This document shows positions 1 through 11,028 of a stretch of DNA of 64,000 nt, piece by piece. Below the pieces are notes generated by a model that was not told where the DNA came from, searched no databases, and worked only from the letters and a program-made list of their open reading frames with translations. Made by a program: the position numbers and the translations under genes. The stretch's first letter is position 1; the number at the start of each line of letters is the position of its first letter. Source of the DNA: Siphonodentalium dalli (lineage: Eukaryota; Mollusca; Scaphopoda; Gadilida; Siphonodentaliidae); NCBI GenBank assembly GCA_032622095.1, contig CP136068.1, positions 114,748,509-114,812,508 of the forward strand. The letters run 5' to 3'.

Positions 1-59
1 ATAAACCATGTCTTTTTATCTCTCTCACAGAGAAGCTGTGAGGCTGAGGTATTCATTAA

Positions 60-839
60 TTGTAAGTTACTTGGGTTATAATTGGATAATTCTTAGTTGA
101 AAAAGGGCCATATCTCTGGTATAACAAATTGGATCTAACCCATATTCAAACTCGTTCTGTATTTTGAGTTGAGAAACTCATATACCAAATTTGGCTCCTA
201 TCAGATGAAAAATGGTTGCTTTATCGAAGTATGTGTGAACTATATGTCAAAGGACCATAACTCCATTAAAAAACATCCGATCAAACCCATATTCGAACTC
301 AATCAGTATGTTGGTCTGAGAACCTCATATACCATATTTGGTTACAATCAGATAAAAAATGTTTGAGTTATGGCAGAATTCATGAATTCTAAGTCAAAAA
401 AGGGCCATAACTCTGTAAAAAAAAGTCGGATCAAACCCATATTCGAACTCGGTCTGTATTTTGGGCCGAGAAACTCACATACCAAATTTGGTTCCGATCA
501 GATAAAAAATGTTTGAGTTATGGCAGAATGCGTGAATTCTAAGTCGAAAAAGTTCCATAACTCTGTAAAAAAAAGTCGGATCAAACCCATATTCGAACTC
601 GATCTGTATTTTGGGCTGAAAACCCCATATACAAAATTTGGTTTTGATAAGGTAGAAAATGTTTGAGTTATCGCATTACACGTAAAGTGTCTACGGACGG
701 ACAGACGGACGGACAGACGGACGGACAGACGGACGGACAGACGGACGGACAGACGGACGGACGGACGGACGAACGACGAGTGGTCAATCCGGACAACGAC
801 ACTATGTTTACCATACATGGTATGGGTAAACATAAAAAC
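60..839. repeat. Tandem-core repeat element with (GACG/GACA)n tract
   Basis: Four tandem copies of a ~149-bp unit can be read, each starting near a GGGCCATAACTCTG-like phrase (about 105, 250, 402 and 551). They are followed by a GACGGACA microsatellite at 697-772 and a short tail. A second, single-unit copy lies at 24475-24725 with the same order of unit, GAC tract and tail. The right end abuts the interrupted LINE at about 840, so this element appears to sit inside that LINE. Core repeats, a microsatellite and a short tail resemble the non-autonomous pearl/Helentron-like elements of bivalves; that family label is inference. Short open frames here are by-products of the repeat. Confidence 0.75.
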
Positions 840-2755
840 CTGATTAAAAATTAATCTCTCCATTATTTTGGAAACCACACTCAAAACCGAGACAGGCCTG
901 TAATTGCCAGTTATTGTTCTATCATTCTTTTTATAAATTGGAACCACTCTGGCTGCTTTGAGGTCACAAGGGAGTATCCCCGTAGATATGGTCAAATTAA
1001 TGATATGTTTAAGTGGCTTCAAGAAGTAATATATACCTTCCTTTAAAAATCTGGCTGGTAAATTGTCAAGGCCAATGGGAATAATGGCCTTGATCCGGAG
1101 ACATGTATTCATTTATATGAAATATACATCTTACCTATATTAACATACGGATGTGAAATCATAATACCACATGCTGGGAACTTAAAGAAGCTTGAGGATT
1201 ACCAAAAAAAGCTACTCAAGCATGTCATGTCGTTACCATCTAACACATCAGATCTCGCAGTATACATCTCATATCAGGAACACTACCAGTCGAAGCGCAG
1301 ATCAACATGAAAATGCTAACATTCTATTATAACATCTGCCTACAAGACAACAAATGCATAGAAAAACAGTTAGCCTATCGACAACTACTGATGAAAGATA
1401 TGAACAGCAACAGCTGGTTCGTAGATGTCAAAAAGATATTATTCAAGTATCAACTCCCGGCTCCACTTGACCTCCTAAACCAACCATATACAGGAGCTGT
1501 ATGGAAAAAGATGATGAAGAAAACCATCATCCAGTACGGGAAGCTCTCTATTTCAACCGACACAAAGACAGCCAAGAGTCTTCGCTACCTCAACACTGAT
1601 TCATATCAACCTGGTACACCTCATAAAACTCTAAATATCAAAAGAACAACGACAGTCGAACTACAGAAGACCATCCTGAAGTTGAAATTGGCCACTGATA
1701 CATATATGCTCCAATACCATAGGCATATATTTCGCATCCAAAACTCCAACAGTATCTGCCAATTATGTGACGAAGATGATGTTGAAACCAGGGAACATTT
1801 TTTGCTACACTGCCCAATATTAGAACCGATTAGATCCAAATTCATACCGTCACTAGCAGAAGCAACATCTCAACTACTGAATATCAACTTCCACAACCTG
1901 TCTGATCAGAACAAAATTCAAATCATCATCGATTCCAGTGGTTTTCCATCTAATGAAGAATTCTACACAGCAGCTGAAGCAATATCCAAGAAGATGATAT
2001 ACGGTACTGTCTACACACTGCAAGACACAGAATCCTGAATAGCCCTCTGTTATAACTAGCCATGTACAATCGACACAGTCTCTTTTAAAATTTTCATCAT
2101 ATGTACAGCAGTAAACGGATGAAGGTAACCTGTATATACAGAACGGTGATAGCAATATCAAAAGTTGTCCACCAGGACGGATCGAAGGAGTAAAAGTAAA
2201 AGTAAAAGTAATGGCCTTTAAAGTGGCTTAATTGTTACTGCTCAGTTTAAGGACAATATCTAGGATTTCCTCCTCCGTGCAATCATGAAGTTCAAAGTGA
2301 TTACTATCACGTTCATTTTCATTTGGATTTTGGTGTTATACCCTTGCTCTGATAAAAGGCCTTGAGAGAATCTTCATATGACTGTACTTCCAGAGATGGC
2401 AGTTTCTGTACAAGATCTGATGCTACAGTGGAGAAGAAGTCATTAAATTTATTAGCCACTCTTGTTTCATCATAGACTAGTTGTTTCAACCTCAGAACTA
2501 GCAGACTTATCCTTTTTTTTATGGCATTCCTAGGCTTTTTAAATTTTGCCAAAGCTTTTTTGAATTAAACTTATTAGCTTCCAATTGCTGCCTGAAAAAT
2601 TCTCTCTTAGCCTTTTTTATATCATATTGTCACTGATTGTACCTTGTTTCTCAATTTCTTAAAACTTAAAGTGGAGTGATTTTGATCTGATCTGTCTCTT
2701 TTAAACTCTTTCAAAGCCTTGTCTCTTTGTGAAATTAGCCCTAAGATCTGTCTGT
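840..2755 (-). mobile_element. Non-LTR retrotransposon (LINE) fragment, minus strand, interrupted
   Basis: Read on the minus strand, 2755-2219 encodes the linker before the reverse transcriptase, including VANKFNDFFSTVASDLVQK. Segment 1091-840 encodes the start of the RT domain: GLDNLPARFLKEG, then VVPIYKKND, NYRPVSVLSVVSKIMERLI. These are characteristic of CR1/L2/Jockey-like LINEs. The two parts are separated by a second LINE (1092-2208) with a 10-bp target duplication. Stop codons and frameshifts are present, for example a TAA in the linker and near 2630. The catalytic YADD half is missing because the element stops at the tandem repeat at 840. It is a dead fragment; no endonuclease domain was found. 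Confidence 0.85.
1092..2208 (+). mobile_element. 5'-truncated LINE inserted into the minus-strand LINE
   Basis: The insert encodes the C-terminal part of a non-LTR retrotransposon ORF2. Near 1120 is ILTYGCEIIIPHAG, the usual region after the RT domain. After a frameshift near 1265, an open frame at 1307-2038 (243 residues) follows, ending with the zinc-knuckle-like CQLCDEDDVETREHFLLHC. The 3' end is a short (AGTAAA)n run at 2190-2208. The direct repeat TAATGGCCTT flanks it exactly (1082-1091 and 2209-2218), so both boundaries and the target-primed insertion are visible. The frameshift means it is no longer autonomous. Confidence 0.9.
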
Positions 2756-2757
2756 TT

Positions 2758-4230
2758 AATGATCACACGGAGGAACCGATCCCGGGAAAACAAGGATATC
2801 CCGGGAAAACAAGGATGGCCAACGCGGCAACAAGTAAAATTTGTGTTTTCTGTGGCGGTGAAATTGAGTTTTTGCCGCCAAAGTCTGTTTGTTAAATTGT
2901 TAGGACAATGGAACGGTACGTATCACCTATCATTGATTTATCCCAGTGAACTGGTTATTGTGAAGAGTGCTGGCAGTGGTTAAATGTCTGAGCAAACGAT
3001 ACACGCTTCTGTAGTGGTGCCACCAACTGGATACCCTTGGCCAAAATACCGGCATTGTTGACAAAACATCCATCATTTTTTTTAAATATACACTTATCGG
3101 TGGGTGTGATTGAGCCGATTCGAAGCCAAACATCTCCCAAGCATTTCCACAAAATTTCAGTGCAAATGTCCCACAAATAAGCATTTTATTGAGCATAACG
3201 TGAAGGTGGTGCAACGATTATTTGACAACGCGGGTGACGAGGAAGTGCCAACGCGGAACACAAGATACGAATGTATTCAAATATGATGTTCGAAAATAGG
3301 TCTGTGCAGCTATGTGGTACATATATCACTATTGTTGTTGATATATATGCCGTAAGATGCAAATCAAGTATCATAGGATTATTCAGCTATGGAAATGTAG
3401 TAGTTATATAGCTATGTGGTATATACAACACGTGTACGCTTTGTCAATAACCCATATATATGCGACCAAGTTAAATATGTTAACTACTTTTATATTTACA
3501 GAACGAGATAGAATAGTGTCGATATATATGTCCGATATGGATGGAGTCGCTCCACTTCAAGACATAGACGGGATAGATGTCGAGGGAATATTCCTTGATC
3601 AAACCATTCCGTTTGAGGATGAAGTTAATCCTATGATACTTGATTTGCATCTTACGGCATATATATCAACAACAATAGTGATATATGTACCACATAGCTG
3701 CACAGACCTATTTTCGAACATCACATTTGAATACATTCGTATCTTGTGTTCCGCGTTGGCACTTCCTCGTCACCCGCGTTGTCAAATAATCGTTGCACCA
3801 CCTTCACGTTATGCTCAATAAAATGCTTATTTGTGGGACATTTGCACTGAAATTTTGTGGAAATGCTTGGGAGATGTTTGGCTTCGAATCGGCTCTATCA
3901 CACCCACCGATAAGTGTATATCTTTGAAAAAATGATGGATGTTTTGTCAACAATGCCGGTATTTTGGCCAAGGGTATCCAGTTGGTGGCACCACTACAGC
4001 AGCGTGTATCGTTTGCTCAGACATTTAACCACTGCCAACACTATTCACAATAACCAGTTCACTGGGATAAATCAATGATAGGTGATACGTACCGTTCCAT
4101 TGTCCTAACAAACGGACTTTGGAAGTTTGGCGGCGAAAACTCAATTTCACCGCCACGGAAAACACAAATTTTACTTGTTGCCGCATTGGCCATCGTTGTT
4201 TTTCCGGGATCGGTTCCTCTGTGTGATGAT
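2758..4230. mobile_element. Foldback element with ~0.6-kb inverted arms
   Basis: The left arm (2758-3381) and right arm (3626 to about 4230) are near-identical inverted copies around a 244-base spacer (3382-3625). The outer ends read ATGATCACACGGAGGAACC and its inverse. The left arm has a small internal duplication of a CCCGGGAAAACAAGGAT phrase. The arms contain a short reading frame beginning MANAATSKICVFCGGEIE (2815-2895 +, and 4193-4059 on the minus strand of the right arm). The left copy keeps a CxxC pair while the right copy has C to R. The spacer has an exon-like stretch after TTTATATTTACAG. No transposase is recognisable and the superfamily is unknown. Confidence 0.8.
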
Positions 4231-4355
4231 ATGGTTGCTTTAGTTCCCAGACAACTGCTTCATATCTAACTTTTGCTGGGGAGATTAGCATGGAAATCCC
4301 CATTCAATTTAAAAATTGGTCACTTGACCTCCCCGTTAATTTACCTGATCAGACG

Positions 4356-4651
4356 TAGTCCAACAAATTAGACTATTCGGATTAATACATATTTTAATAT
4401 TTGGACATTTACGATCATAACGATGTATTAATCAAAAGGTCCATAAACGTCCAAATCACAGAAGTTGGAATCACTGACTGTTATGCTATTTTTTAGATTT
4501 TTTTTTAGTTCTAGGTATATAAATAGCCCAAAAAATCTAAAAAAAATAGCATAACAGTCAGTGATTCCAACTTCTGTGGTCCAAATATTAAAATTCCTAT
4601 TAATAAAAAAAAAGTATTATTATTAATCCGAAAGTCTAATTTGTTGGACTA
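4356..4651. mobile_element. TIR MITE (outer), 9-bp TSD
   Basis: The terminal inverted repeat TAGTCCAACAAATTAGAC is perfect at both ends. The direct repeat GATCAGACG flanks the element (4347-4355 and 4652-4660). The interior is AT-rich and non-coding. A second MITE (4457-4578) has inserted into it, so this one is older. The 9-bp duplication would suit Mutator-like elements; that is inference. Confidence 0.85.
4457..4578. mobile_element. hAT-type MITE (inner), 8-bp TSD
   Basis: This 122-bp hairpin has termini CACAGAAGTTGGAATCACTG and the inverse. The perfect 8-bp direct repeat GTCCAAAT occurs at 4449-4456 and 4579-4586. The TSD size fits the hAT superfamily. A second copy with the same termini lies at 38811-38935. 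Confidence 0.88.
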
Positions 4652-4909
4652 GATCAGACGTTACAAAATCAAATAAAATCAAACTTATGATGAAATTAAC
4701 ACCGTCAATTGACCAACCTCAATGCGTTCACTGGTGGATTGTTGATTTCCAACAGAGCAACTGAACCCCGCACGCAATAGTTGACAAACTTTCCCATGGT
4801 GTGTCAACTTTCTGACTCTTGACCAACTGATGTTAGCCGATTTTTTTCGTCTTCGGTAAATCTCGGTTCTGGAATTCCCCACCACGGAATTTGCCGAATA
4901 TTGGTTTTG

Positions 4910-5041
4910 GGAATTTACTCCAATCAGATTGACCGTAATTCATCAACGACAGCCAATCAGTGAATCACTTACATAACATGTTCGGCCGCACGAACAAAAT
5001 GGCCGACATCGTCAAGATTGTTACACACAATAAAATATGAG
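4910..5041 (+). promoter_or_regulatory. Possible promoter and short first exon
   Basis: Two CCAAT boxes (4920-4924, 4953-4957) precede an AAAATGGCCGAC phrase at 4996-5007, a YY1-like start-site context common at animal promoters. A short reading frame MADIVKIVTHNKI follows and a donor-like GAG/GTAAAC falls at 5041/5042. It could be a non-coding first exon for the zinc-finger gene 7.6 kb downstream, whose exon has an acceptor at 12596. That link is inference only; no transcript evidence exists. Confidence 0.3.
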
Positions 5042-5199
5042 GTAAACGTTCAGTCGTTTTCTCTTGCCTAGCATAGCTAGAAATAGTTTTAAATGATATA
5101 GTTATTTATGACAAATTTGTGAATATGTTATACATATTGACGCTATGTTGTGTTGTTCGGCGTAGGCTGTAAACCTCTGACATCATAAAAAAAAAAAAC

Positions 5200-5660
5200 G
5201 CCTAAATGAGCATATGTTCAAAATGAATCTTGTAGCCACACCGAAATGCTCTTGTGGTGAACAAGGAACTATACTACACTACATTCTCAACTGCAGCTTA
5301 AACCAAGGGTACAGGGACATACTGTTTTCTGATCTCACCGAAAGTCCGCAACTCCAGGATTCTATAAATGACAGCGGCAAAACAATAAAACTTCTCCTCG
5401 GGCAATGCGAAGGACTGTCAGCAGATACAGAACTTCTTCGACATAAACTTGTTCACAACTTTGTCAGATCTTCAGGCATCAGTGTCTAAACAATGATTTT
5501 ATATATGTATATAACTCTCCCTTACCAGATAGAAGACGTCACACATACAGAGTATAGCACCTAGTGAATACAGCACCAGCAGTTAATGCACCAGTGACAT
5601 TAATCAGCTACAGATGATTATGATGCCAACAACAACAACAACAAAAAAAACGCACACAAA
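5200..5660 (+). mobile_element. LINE 3' end fragment
   Basis: The open frame 5214-5489 contains CSCGEQGTILHYILNCS, the C-x-C-x(8)-H-x(4)-C knuckle found at the C-terminus of many non-LTR ORF2 proteins. It is followed by ~150 bases of 3' flank and an (AAC)n-A-rich tail at 5625-5650. RT and endonuclease are absent, so it is a 5'-truncated copy. It differs in sequence from the LINEs at 0.8-2.7 kb and 63.4 kb. Confidence 0.7.
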
Positions 5661-8418
5661 ATAATTATTGTGACATTGCTAAAAATATACATACCTGTAG
5701 TTTTATATACTCCCACAGTCATTGGAATCACTGACACTATCAATTTCAATAAAGCTCTACAATAAATACTGATTTTCTAATTATATAAATATTACCGATT
5801 TGGCAATTACACTGTCAAGACTCAAAAGTTCACACAATGACAAATGGGGTCATTCTGCTCAAAACTAACACTGCGATCGGTCCACTCAAAATAAATTGCG
5901 GAGAACGGCTGACATCTGAATCATCGCAATCTTGAATGGAAAGGATTAGTATCCAATGAACATCGCTACTGCCAGTAGTACTGGGTACTGTTTGTCATTG
6001 TGAATGCTGCCATGAACGCCAGATGATCTTTTTATGAAATTCATATGTTGGACTAAAGTCTAAAGAGTATGGCATGCACATATTGTGTTAACGTGGTTGT
6101 AAAGTTACTCCTTGAACACAGTTGTAATTTTCAATGTGGTCAAGTAACTGCCAATGCAATATAACTCGGTCGGTGTAACCATCAACGCAACAAAACCAGG
6201 GGATAATTTAAGCTATACAGGGTTTCCGCTACTACGGCAGGCCGTCCGTCCAGCAGCCTCATTCCCCTCCCCAACATTGACTAATATTGGTCACAAAATA
6301 ACCACAGACCTAGCTCAGTCCCCTTTATACACAAGACGAGCGATCACCGACACTGATGATTAACAGATTGCAAGGAATCCTACACTTGGTGCCTGAAATT
6401 GCTGAATAAGACATGATCAGTAGCGCGGACCACGTGTACAGTTGTCTACACCATCCTATGTAACGCTTTGTCGGGCGAATATTCAGCAGCCTCTCGCATT
6501 TTAATTTACCGTAGATTACTCAGTCAATTGGTCCCAACTTTCTGACCCCACTATTTCCCCTCTAAATGTGCAATATACATCGTTAAGTCACTTGGGTGGG
6601 GGTTTCTGAGCTGCAACCATGAACACAGGTGAGTTTTGGCAGTCGCTACGACGAAAAATGCAGAACTTTTTCCCCAAAACAAGGTCTGTGTCAAAGAAAT
6701 GTTTAATTAAATATAAAACAATTAAATTATTATTAGTTATTATCATGTATTTATTCCCTATCCAATGAATATATAATTATCCATTATACGAATCCAGCAT
6801 GATGCCATCTCCATCTGAGGAATGGCTTTTGATCTACAACAATTTGTTTTGATCGGTACTGTGAACAAAATACACAGAAACCAGGCATGCAGAACATGTG
6901 TATAGCATGTGCTCATGTCATGACGTAACAACTTTTACTGCTAGACAGTGTGACAATGTGTCTTGCCAACCGTGGTAGTCTTTGAAGTCGGCTTTTAATA
7001 TTGCTACTGTTTAAATAAAAGTTGTTGCATCCACTGTGTACTGTTGCACTTTTGGTTCATTAACTTGAGGTCTAAGAAAGAAGATCTGTTTTAATTTGGA
7101 TTCTATACGAAGCTTGAATGTTCCTGCTTGTTGTCTCAAGTGCAAGGAAATGGCTACATGTACTTTCCAGTGATAAACATCCAAATTTTCTCCCGACAGG
7201 GCGCCTGCTATGTGCTTCCCAAATACGGCCACATTCCCCCAACCCCTAGCGGAAACCCTGCAATATACCCGGTTTGACGACGCAATATCGACCTGCTTTT
7301 CTCGAATTGCAATACACAATGTTTGCGTACAAAACCCACATGGCATGTATTCATTCATGTTTGCATGCAAAACCAACGATCTGGTCCACATATTGCCAGC
7401 TTGCAGAATACAGAGCGTAACAGACTGAGATCGATATAATTTACAAAGCAAGAGGCATAACTCTATTATTTGACATGGCACGTATTCATGCACATCGAAC
7501 ATGACCCTGCTATATTAAATCGATTCTGATTGGGTGGTCATTCCCTGACAACCAATGAAATAATTTGTAAGAAAAGTGTTTGATGGGCCCATGTGGTATT
7601 TTGTTTACAATAAAAACATGTATTCTAGCAGTGCTACTGTTGTAAAAATAGACAGTGCTACTGTCGTAAAAATTAAAATTGTTCAAACGTGGCAGAAAAA
7701 TTTCCCATGGCTTAACTACAACACTGACAATGATAGTACAGCTATACATGTACTTAAAGTAATTGACCACCTCGTGGTGTCACCCAGGTAAGACGTACTG
7801 CAGTTATACCATGGTAACCTCCAACACTGTGGTAAGATTACCTCATCAACACTGCATTTACCGCGGTTACAGTCATTACACCATGATGCATGCTGTCACA
7901 GTTCGCAGTCATAAAAATAAAATGCAGTGATTCCAGCTGGTGATTCTCCTTATATCTGTGGAACTTAAAAGCACAGATGGCCTTCATTATAACTTAATCA
8001 TGTAGGTTATAATTTAGAAACAGTTACCAAATTATGAAAATTTCCCCAAGAATATACCAATAGTATAAACTAATGATCATATGAATGCGTTATTATCTAC
8101 AAAACACACTTTGTGTGTCAAGCGTTTGTTTATACAGCACATAAATAGTGAGCGATAAACAAAACACTCAACACCGTAGTGATTGTTTTGGAGAGTGATT
8201 CATGGTGACCCATTCAACACCAAAATCTTGAGAGGTGAAGATTAGCGATAGCTATACCAGTATGTTGTAAACAACTTGGTGGCATTTCTAACCAAAGTTC
8301 AATTGGCGGGGGTCTCCTCATTGTTGACTGTTTTGCTTATCGCATACTCTTTACATACTGTTTGTTTACATAACACAAGAGTACTGACATGATAATAAAT
8401 TGCTGCAATTCACGCAAT
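5661..8418. other. Intergenic, nothing identified
   Basis: AT-rich sequence with no recognisable gene or repeat family. A 163-codon open frame on the minus strand (7502-7011) has no recognisable motif, and both strands are open there; I do not call it a gene. At 6618 ATGAACACAG is followed by GTGAGT, a donor-like site, with nothing to support an exon. Confidence 0.5.
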
Positions 8419-10039
8419 ATTTATACCCCCCCCCCCCCCGCAACAAAGTTAGGGGGGGGGGGGTATAATGGAATCAGCTTGTCCGTCTGTCGTCCGTCAG
8501 TCCGTGGACACAAATTTGTCCGGAGTTTTTCTCAGTTGTTTTTTGATACATTTTCGTGAAACTTGGCACAGACATCAACCACCATGGGAACCTGTGCACC
8601 TGCGATTATGACGTCTGTCGGACTTTTTTTGGTGGAGTTATCCCCCCTTTTTCGACTTAGAAATTTTTCGCAACATGTATAATTTTGTCCGAGCTTTTAT
8701 TCCTACATTTTTAGGTCAATGTTTTTAAAACTTGGCACAGATATTTAGTACCATGGGAATCAGTCTGAGTAAACTCATACCTAAATATTCATTACAACAT
8801 TGAATATTAGGTCTGACGGATAACATCGCTATCTCATTTCCAAGTCCTCGGGATTCCGTAATCTGATTGATTGCGTAAATTATTTTCCGTCCAATGAAAC
8901 CGTATGGGTTAATAAACAAGTGTTAGTGGGCGGAGACTCCCATAATGTCACCTCTAAATATAGTAACAGAGCGGAATTTCGAGGCTTGCAAATACAACAG
9001 ACAGAAAAAATGGCTTCGAAATTATATATTCGGTAGGATTCCGATTAATTTGAAGGATGTGCTGGACCTGATAGATAGCCCTGCGTATGGTACCAACTTG
9101 GCCGCCCATAAATATAAATATAACTTTACTCATGTCCGTGTATTTGATTTACTTTATTGTAACATGGTTTGCAAATCAAATTATTTGCCGTAAAAAAGTC
9201 ATCTGAAAGTCAAACACCGAGGAAATGACTTAATTTTATGCTTTTAAATAGTTCTAAAGCATCATTTTTGATGACGACCTTATTTTTTGCTCTCGGGTGC
9301 AGCTTTCCCGTTGATGCAGCGAGTTCATCTCCCGAAAAAGAATAGTCGCACACACGACAAATATTATCTTCTGTAAGTTTATGTCGCGACACAGGCCTTA
9401 TGTGGGTTGATGAGTCGGCGAAGCACAACAAATAACACGTGGGGACACCTGTCAATCATCGATGTATTTTTAAAAATCCGTGACGTCATTTTGGGGAAGC
9501 TCTTCGCTGAACAGAAATGGTTTTGGCGACATTAGCTCCAGACTCTATATTTCAAATATAGAGTCGACGTTCACCCAGACTGCATGGGAATCTGTGCACC
9601 TGCGATTATGATGTCTGTCCGACATTTTTTGGTGGAGTTATCCCCCTTTTGCGACTTAGAATTATTTTTGCAACATGCATAATTTTGTTCAAGCTTTTAT
9701 TCCTACATTTATAGGTCAATGTTTTTGAATCTTGGCACTGTTATTTAGTACCATGGGGACCTGTGCACCTGCGATTATGATGTCTTTCCGACATTTTTTT
9801 GTGGAGTTATTCCCCTTTTCGACTTAAGAACATTTTCGCAACATGCATAATTTTGTCCGAGCTTTTATTCCTACATTTTTCGGTCAATAGGTTTAAGATT
9901 AGGGTTAGGGTTGTGCACCTGCAATGGGAACTGTTATTTTATTATTTTAACTAAATGTTTACTGACATGTGAAACATCTTAGGGATTTTAAAAACACGGG
10001 GGTATCCTTAGTCCCATTGGGACAGTCACACCTCTAGTT
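8419..10039 (-). mobile_element. Helitron/pearl-like tandem-core repeat, reverse orientation, interrupted
   Basis: This is the reverse copy of the element at 48843-49625. It ends at 10031-10039 with the inverse of AACTAGAGG and begins at 8419 with the terminal poly-C/poly-G hairpin and a GTCCGTC tract. Between them are ~165-bp core units containing CTGTGCACCTGCGATTATGA (near 8591, 9592 and 9764). A TIR transposon (8761-9582) has split it. A short TTAGGGTTAGGG stretch at 9899 is part of the element, not a telomere. Confidence 0.75.
8761..9582. mobile_element. TIR DNA transposon fragment, 9-bp TSD
   Basis: The termini are CAGTCTGAGTAAAC on the left and the inverse of CAGTCTGGGTGAAC on the right (12 of 14 match). 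CATGGGAAT is duplicated on both sides (8752-8760, 9583-9591). The right side has a subterminal palindrome (9541-9565). A minus-strand frame (9455-9210, 81 residues) includes the cysteine-containing NICRVCDYSFSGDELAA, and a plus frame (8945-9193, 82 residues) is also open. Neither matches a transposase I can name. The element is non-autonomous or internally deleted. Confidence 0.75.
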
Positions 10040-10692
10040 ATGATTGGTACATGTATAAGAAAAACAAATTCTATAATATAATACTATTTCTGTTTATGAC
10101 GGTTACGGATGTGACTATTTTAACAGCAATACCCACTGCCAAATATTACCATATCTTTAACACGATCCTCATGTACCGCAGTGACCATTTCGATATCTCT
10201 GTGGATACCGTGTATTACCTGTAATGCTGTGGTCATTAACGGGGTATCTCCTTGTTTTTAAAGTCAATTACATGTACTTTGATTATAGTGATAAATGCGT
10301 CACTGCTGCACCACTGTTACATGAGCACCGATTGTTTGAACTGAAGAATTTTAGTGATGCCTTCGTGAAAGGAGTCCAAGGGACGAAAATTTTAAAAGAT
10401 GCAGTAGCTAAACACAGCCCAGCACACACATGTAGTTTGCAAATATTTGAGTTCAATGGGTTGCACACAAGTAGGTACAGGATGGAATTTAGAAAGGAAT
10501 AAAATCAAATTAAACTTGTTCATCAACACAAATGGCAAATATCAGAATTTTTGAAAGCCATAAAGAAACTGTCATAAAATATTTTCTTCTCCAATCAGTC
10601 CAGTGTGACTACATATTTCATATTTTAATTATTCAGTGCGAGCATAAGCCAATGATATTATAAATTTCTTTTTAGGCCAAAGAAAATTAAAT
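10040..10692. other. Intergenic, nothing identified
   Basis: A 92-codon open frame (10224-10502 +) has no recognisable domain and both strands are open. No repeat family was recognised. Confidence 0.4.
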
Positions 10693-11028
10693 GTCTGGTT
10701 TGGGTTACAAGCCGAAAAAAAATAGGGTCGGTAGGTAGGCTTGAAATTTTATTTTGTTAATTTTTTTATTTTGACATATTCTTATGACCTTTCATGTGCG
10801 TATTTTGCTCTGCAAGATTGACATAAAACTACTTTTGATTATTTTTGTATAAATTTGAATATTACACAATACTTTCACTTAGAAATCAACCTATTCTGAG
10901 ACACATAAATGTGTTTTTTTTGTTTTATGAAATTTTTTGAGAAAATATTAAATATATTTTCTTGAAAACCATTAAACAAACATTAGGGTTGGGGGTTTAA
11001 AATAGGGTCGGTAGGGAAACCCAAACCA
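10693..11028. mobile_element. TIR element, GGTTTGGGTT termini
   Basis: The left end GGTTTGGGTTAC and right end (inverse GGTTTGGGTTTC) pair. A TAGGGTCGGTAGG phrase is present next to both ends, in direct orientation. The interior is AT-rich and non-coding. No clear target duplication was seen. Confidence 0.5.

Noticed and set aside
498-860. Extension of the RT frame through the GACG tract
   Set aside because: The SVRLSVRLSVR-type tail is the microsatellite read in frame; the LINE stops near 840.
7011-7502. 163-codon open frame on the minus strand
   Set aside because: No known motif, both strands open, no splice or promoter context; AT-rich chance frame is possible.
9896-9916. Telomere-like TTAGGGTTAGGG
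   Set aside because: Two units only, also present in the related element near 48970; part of the repeat.
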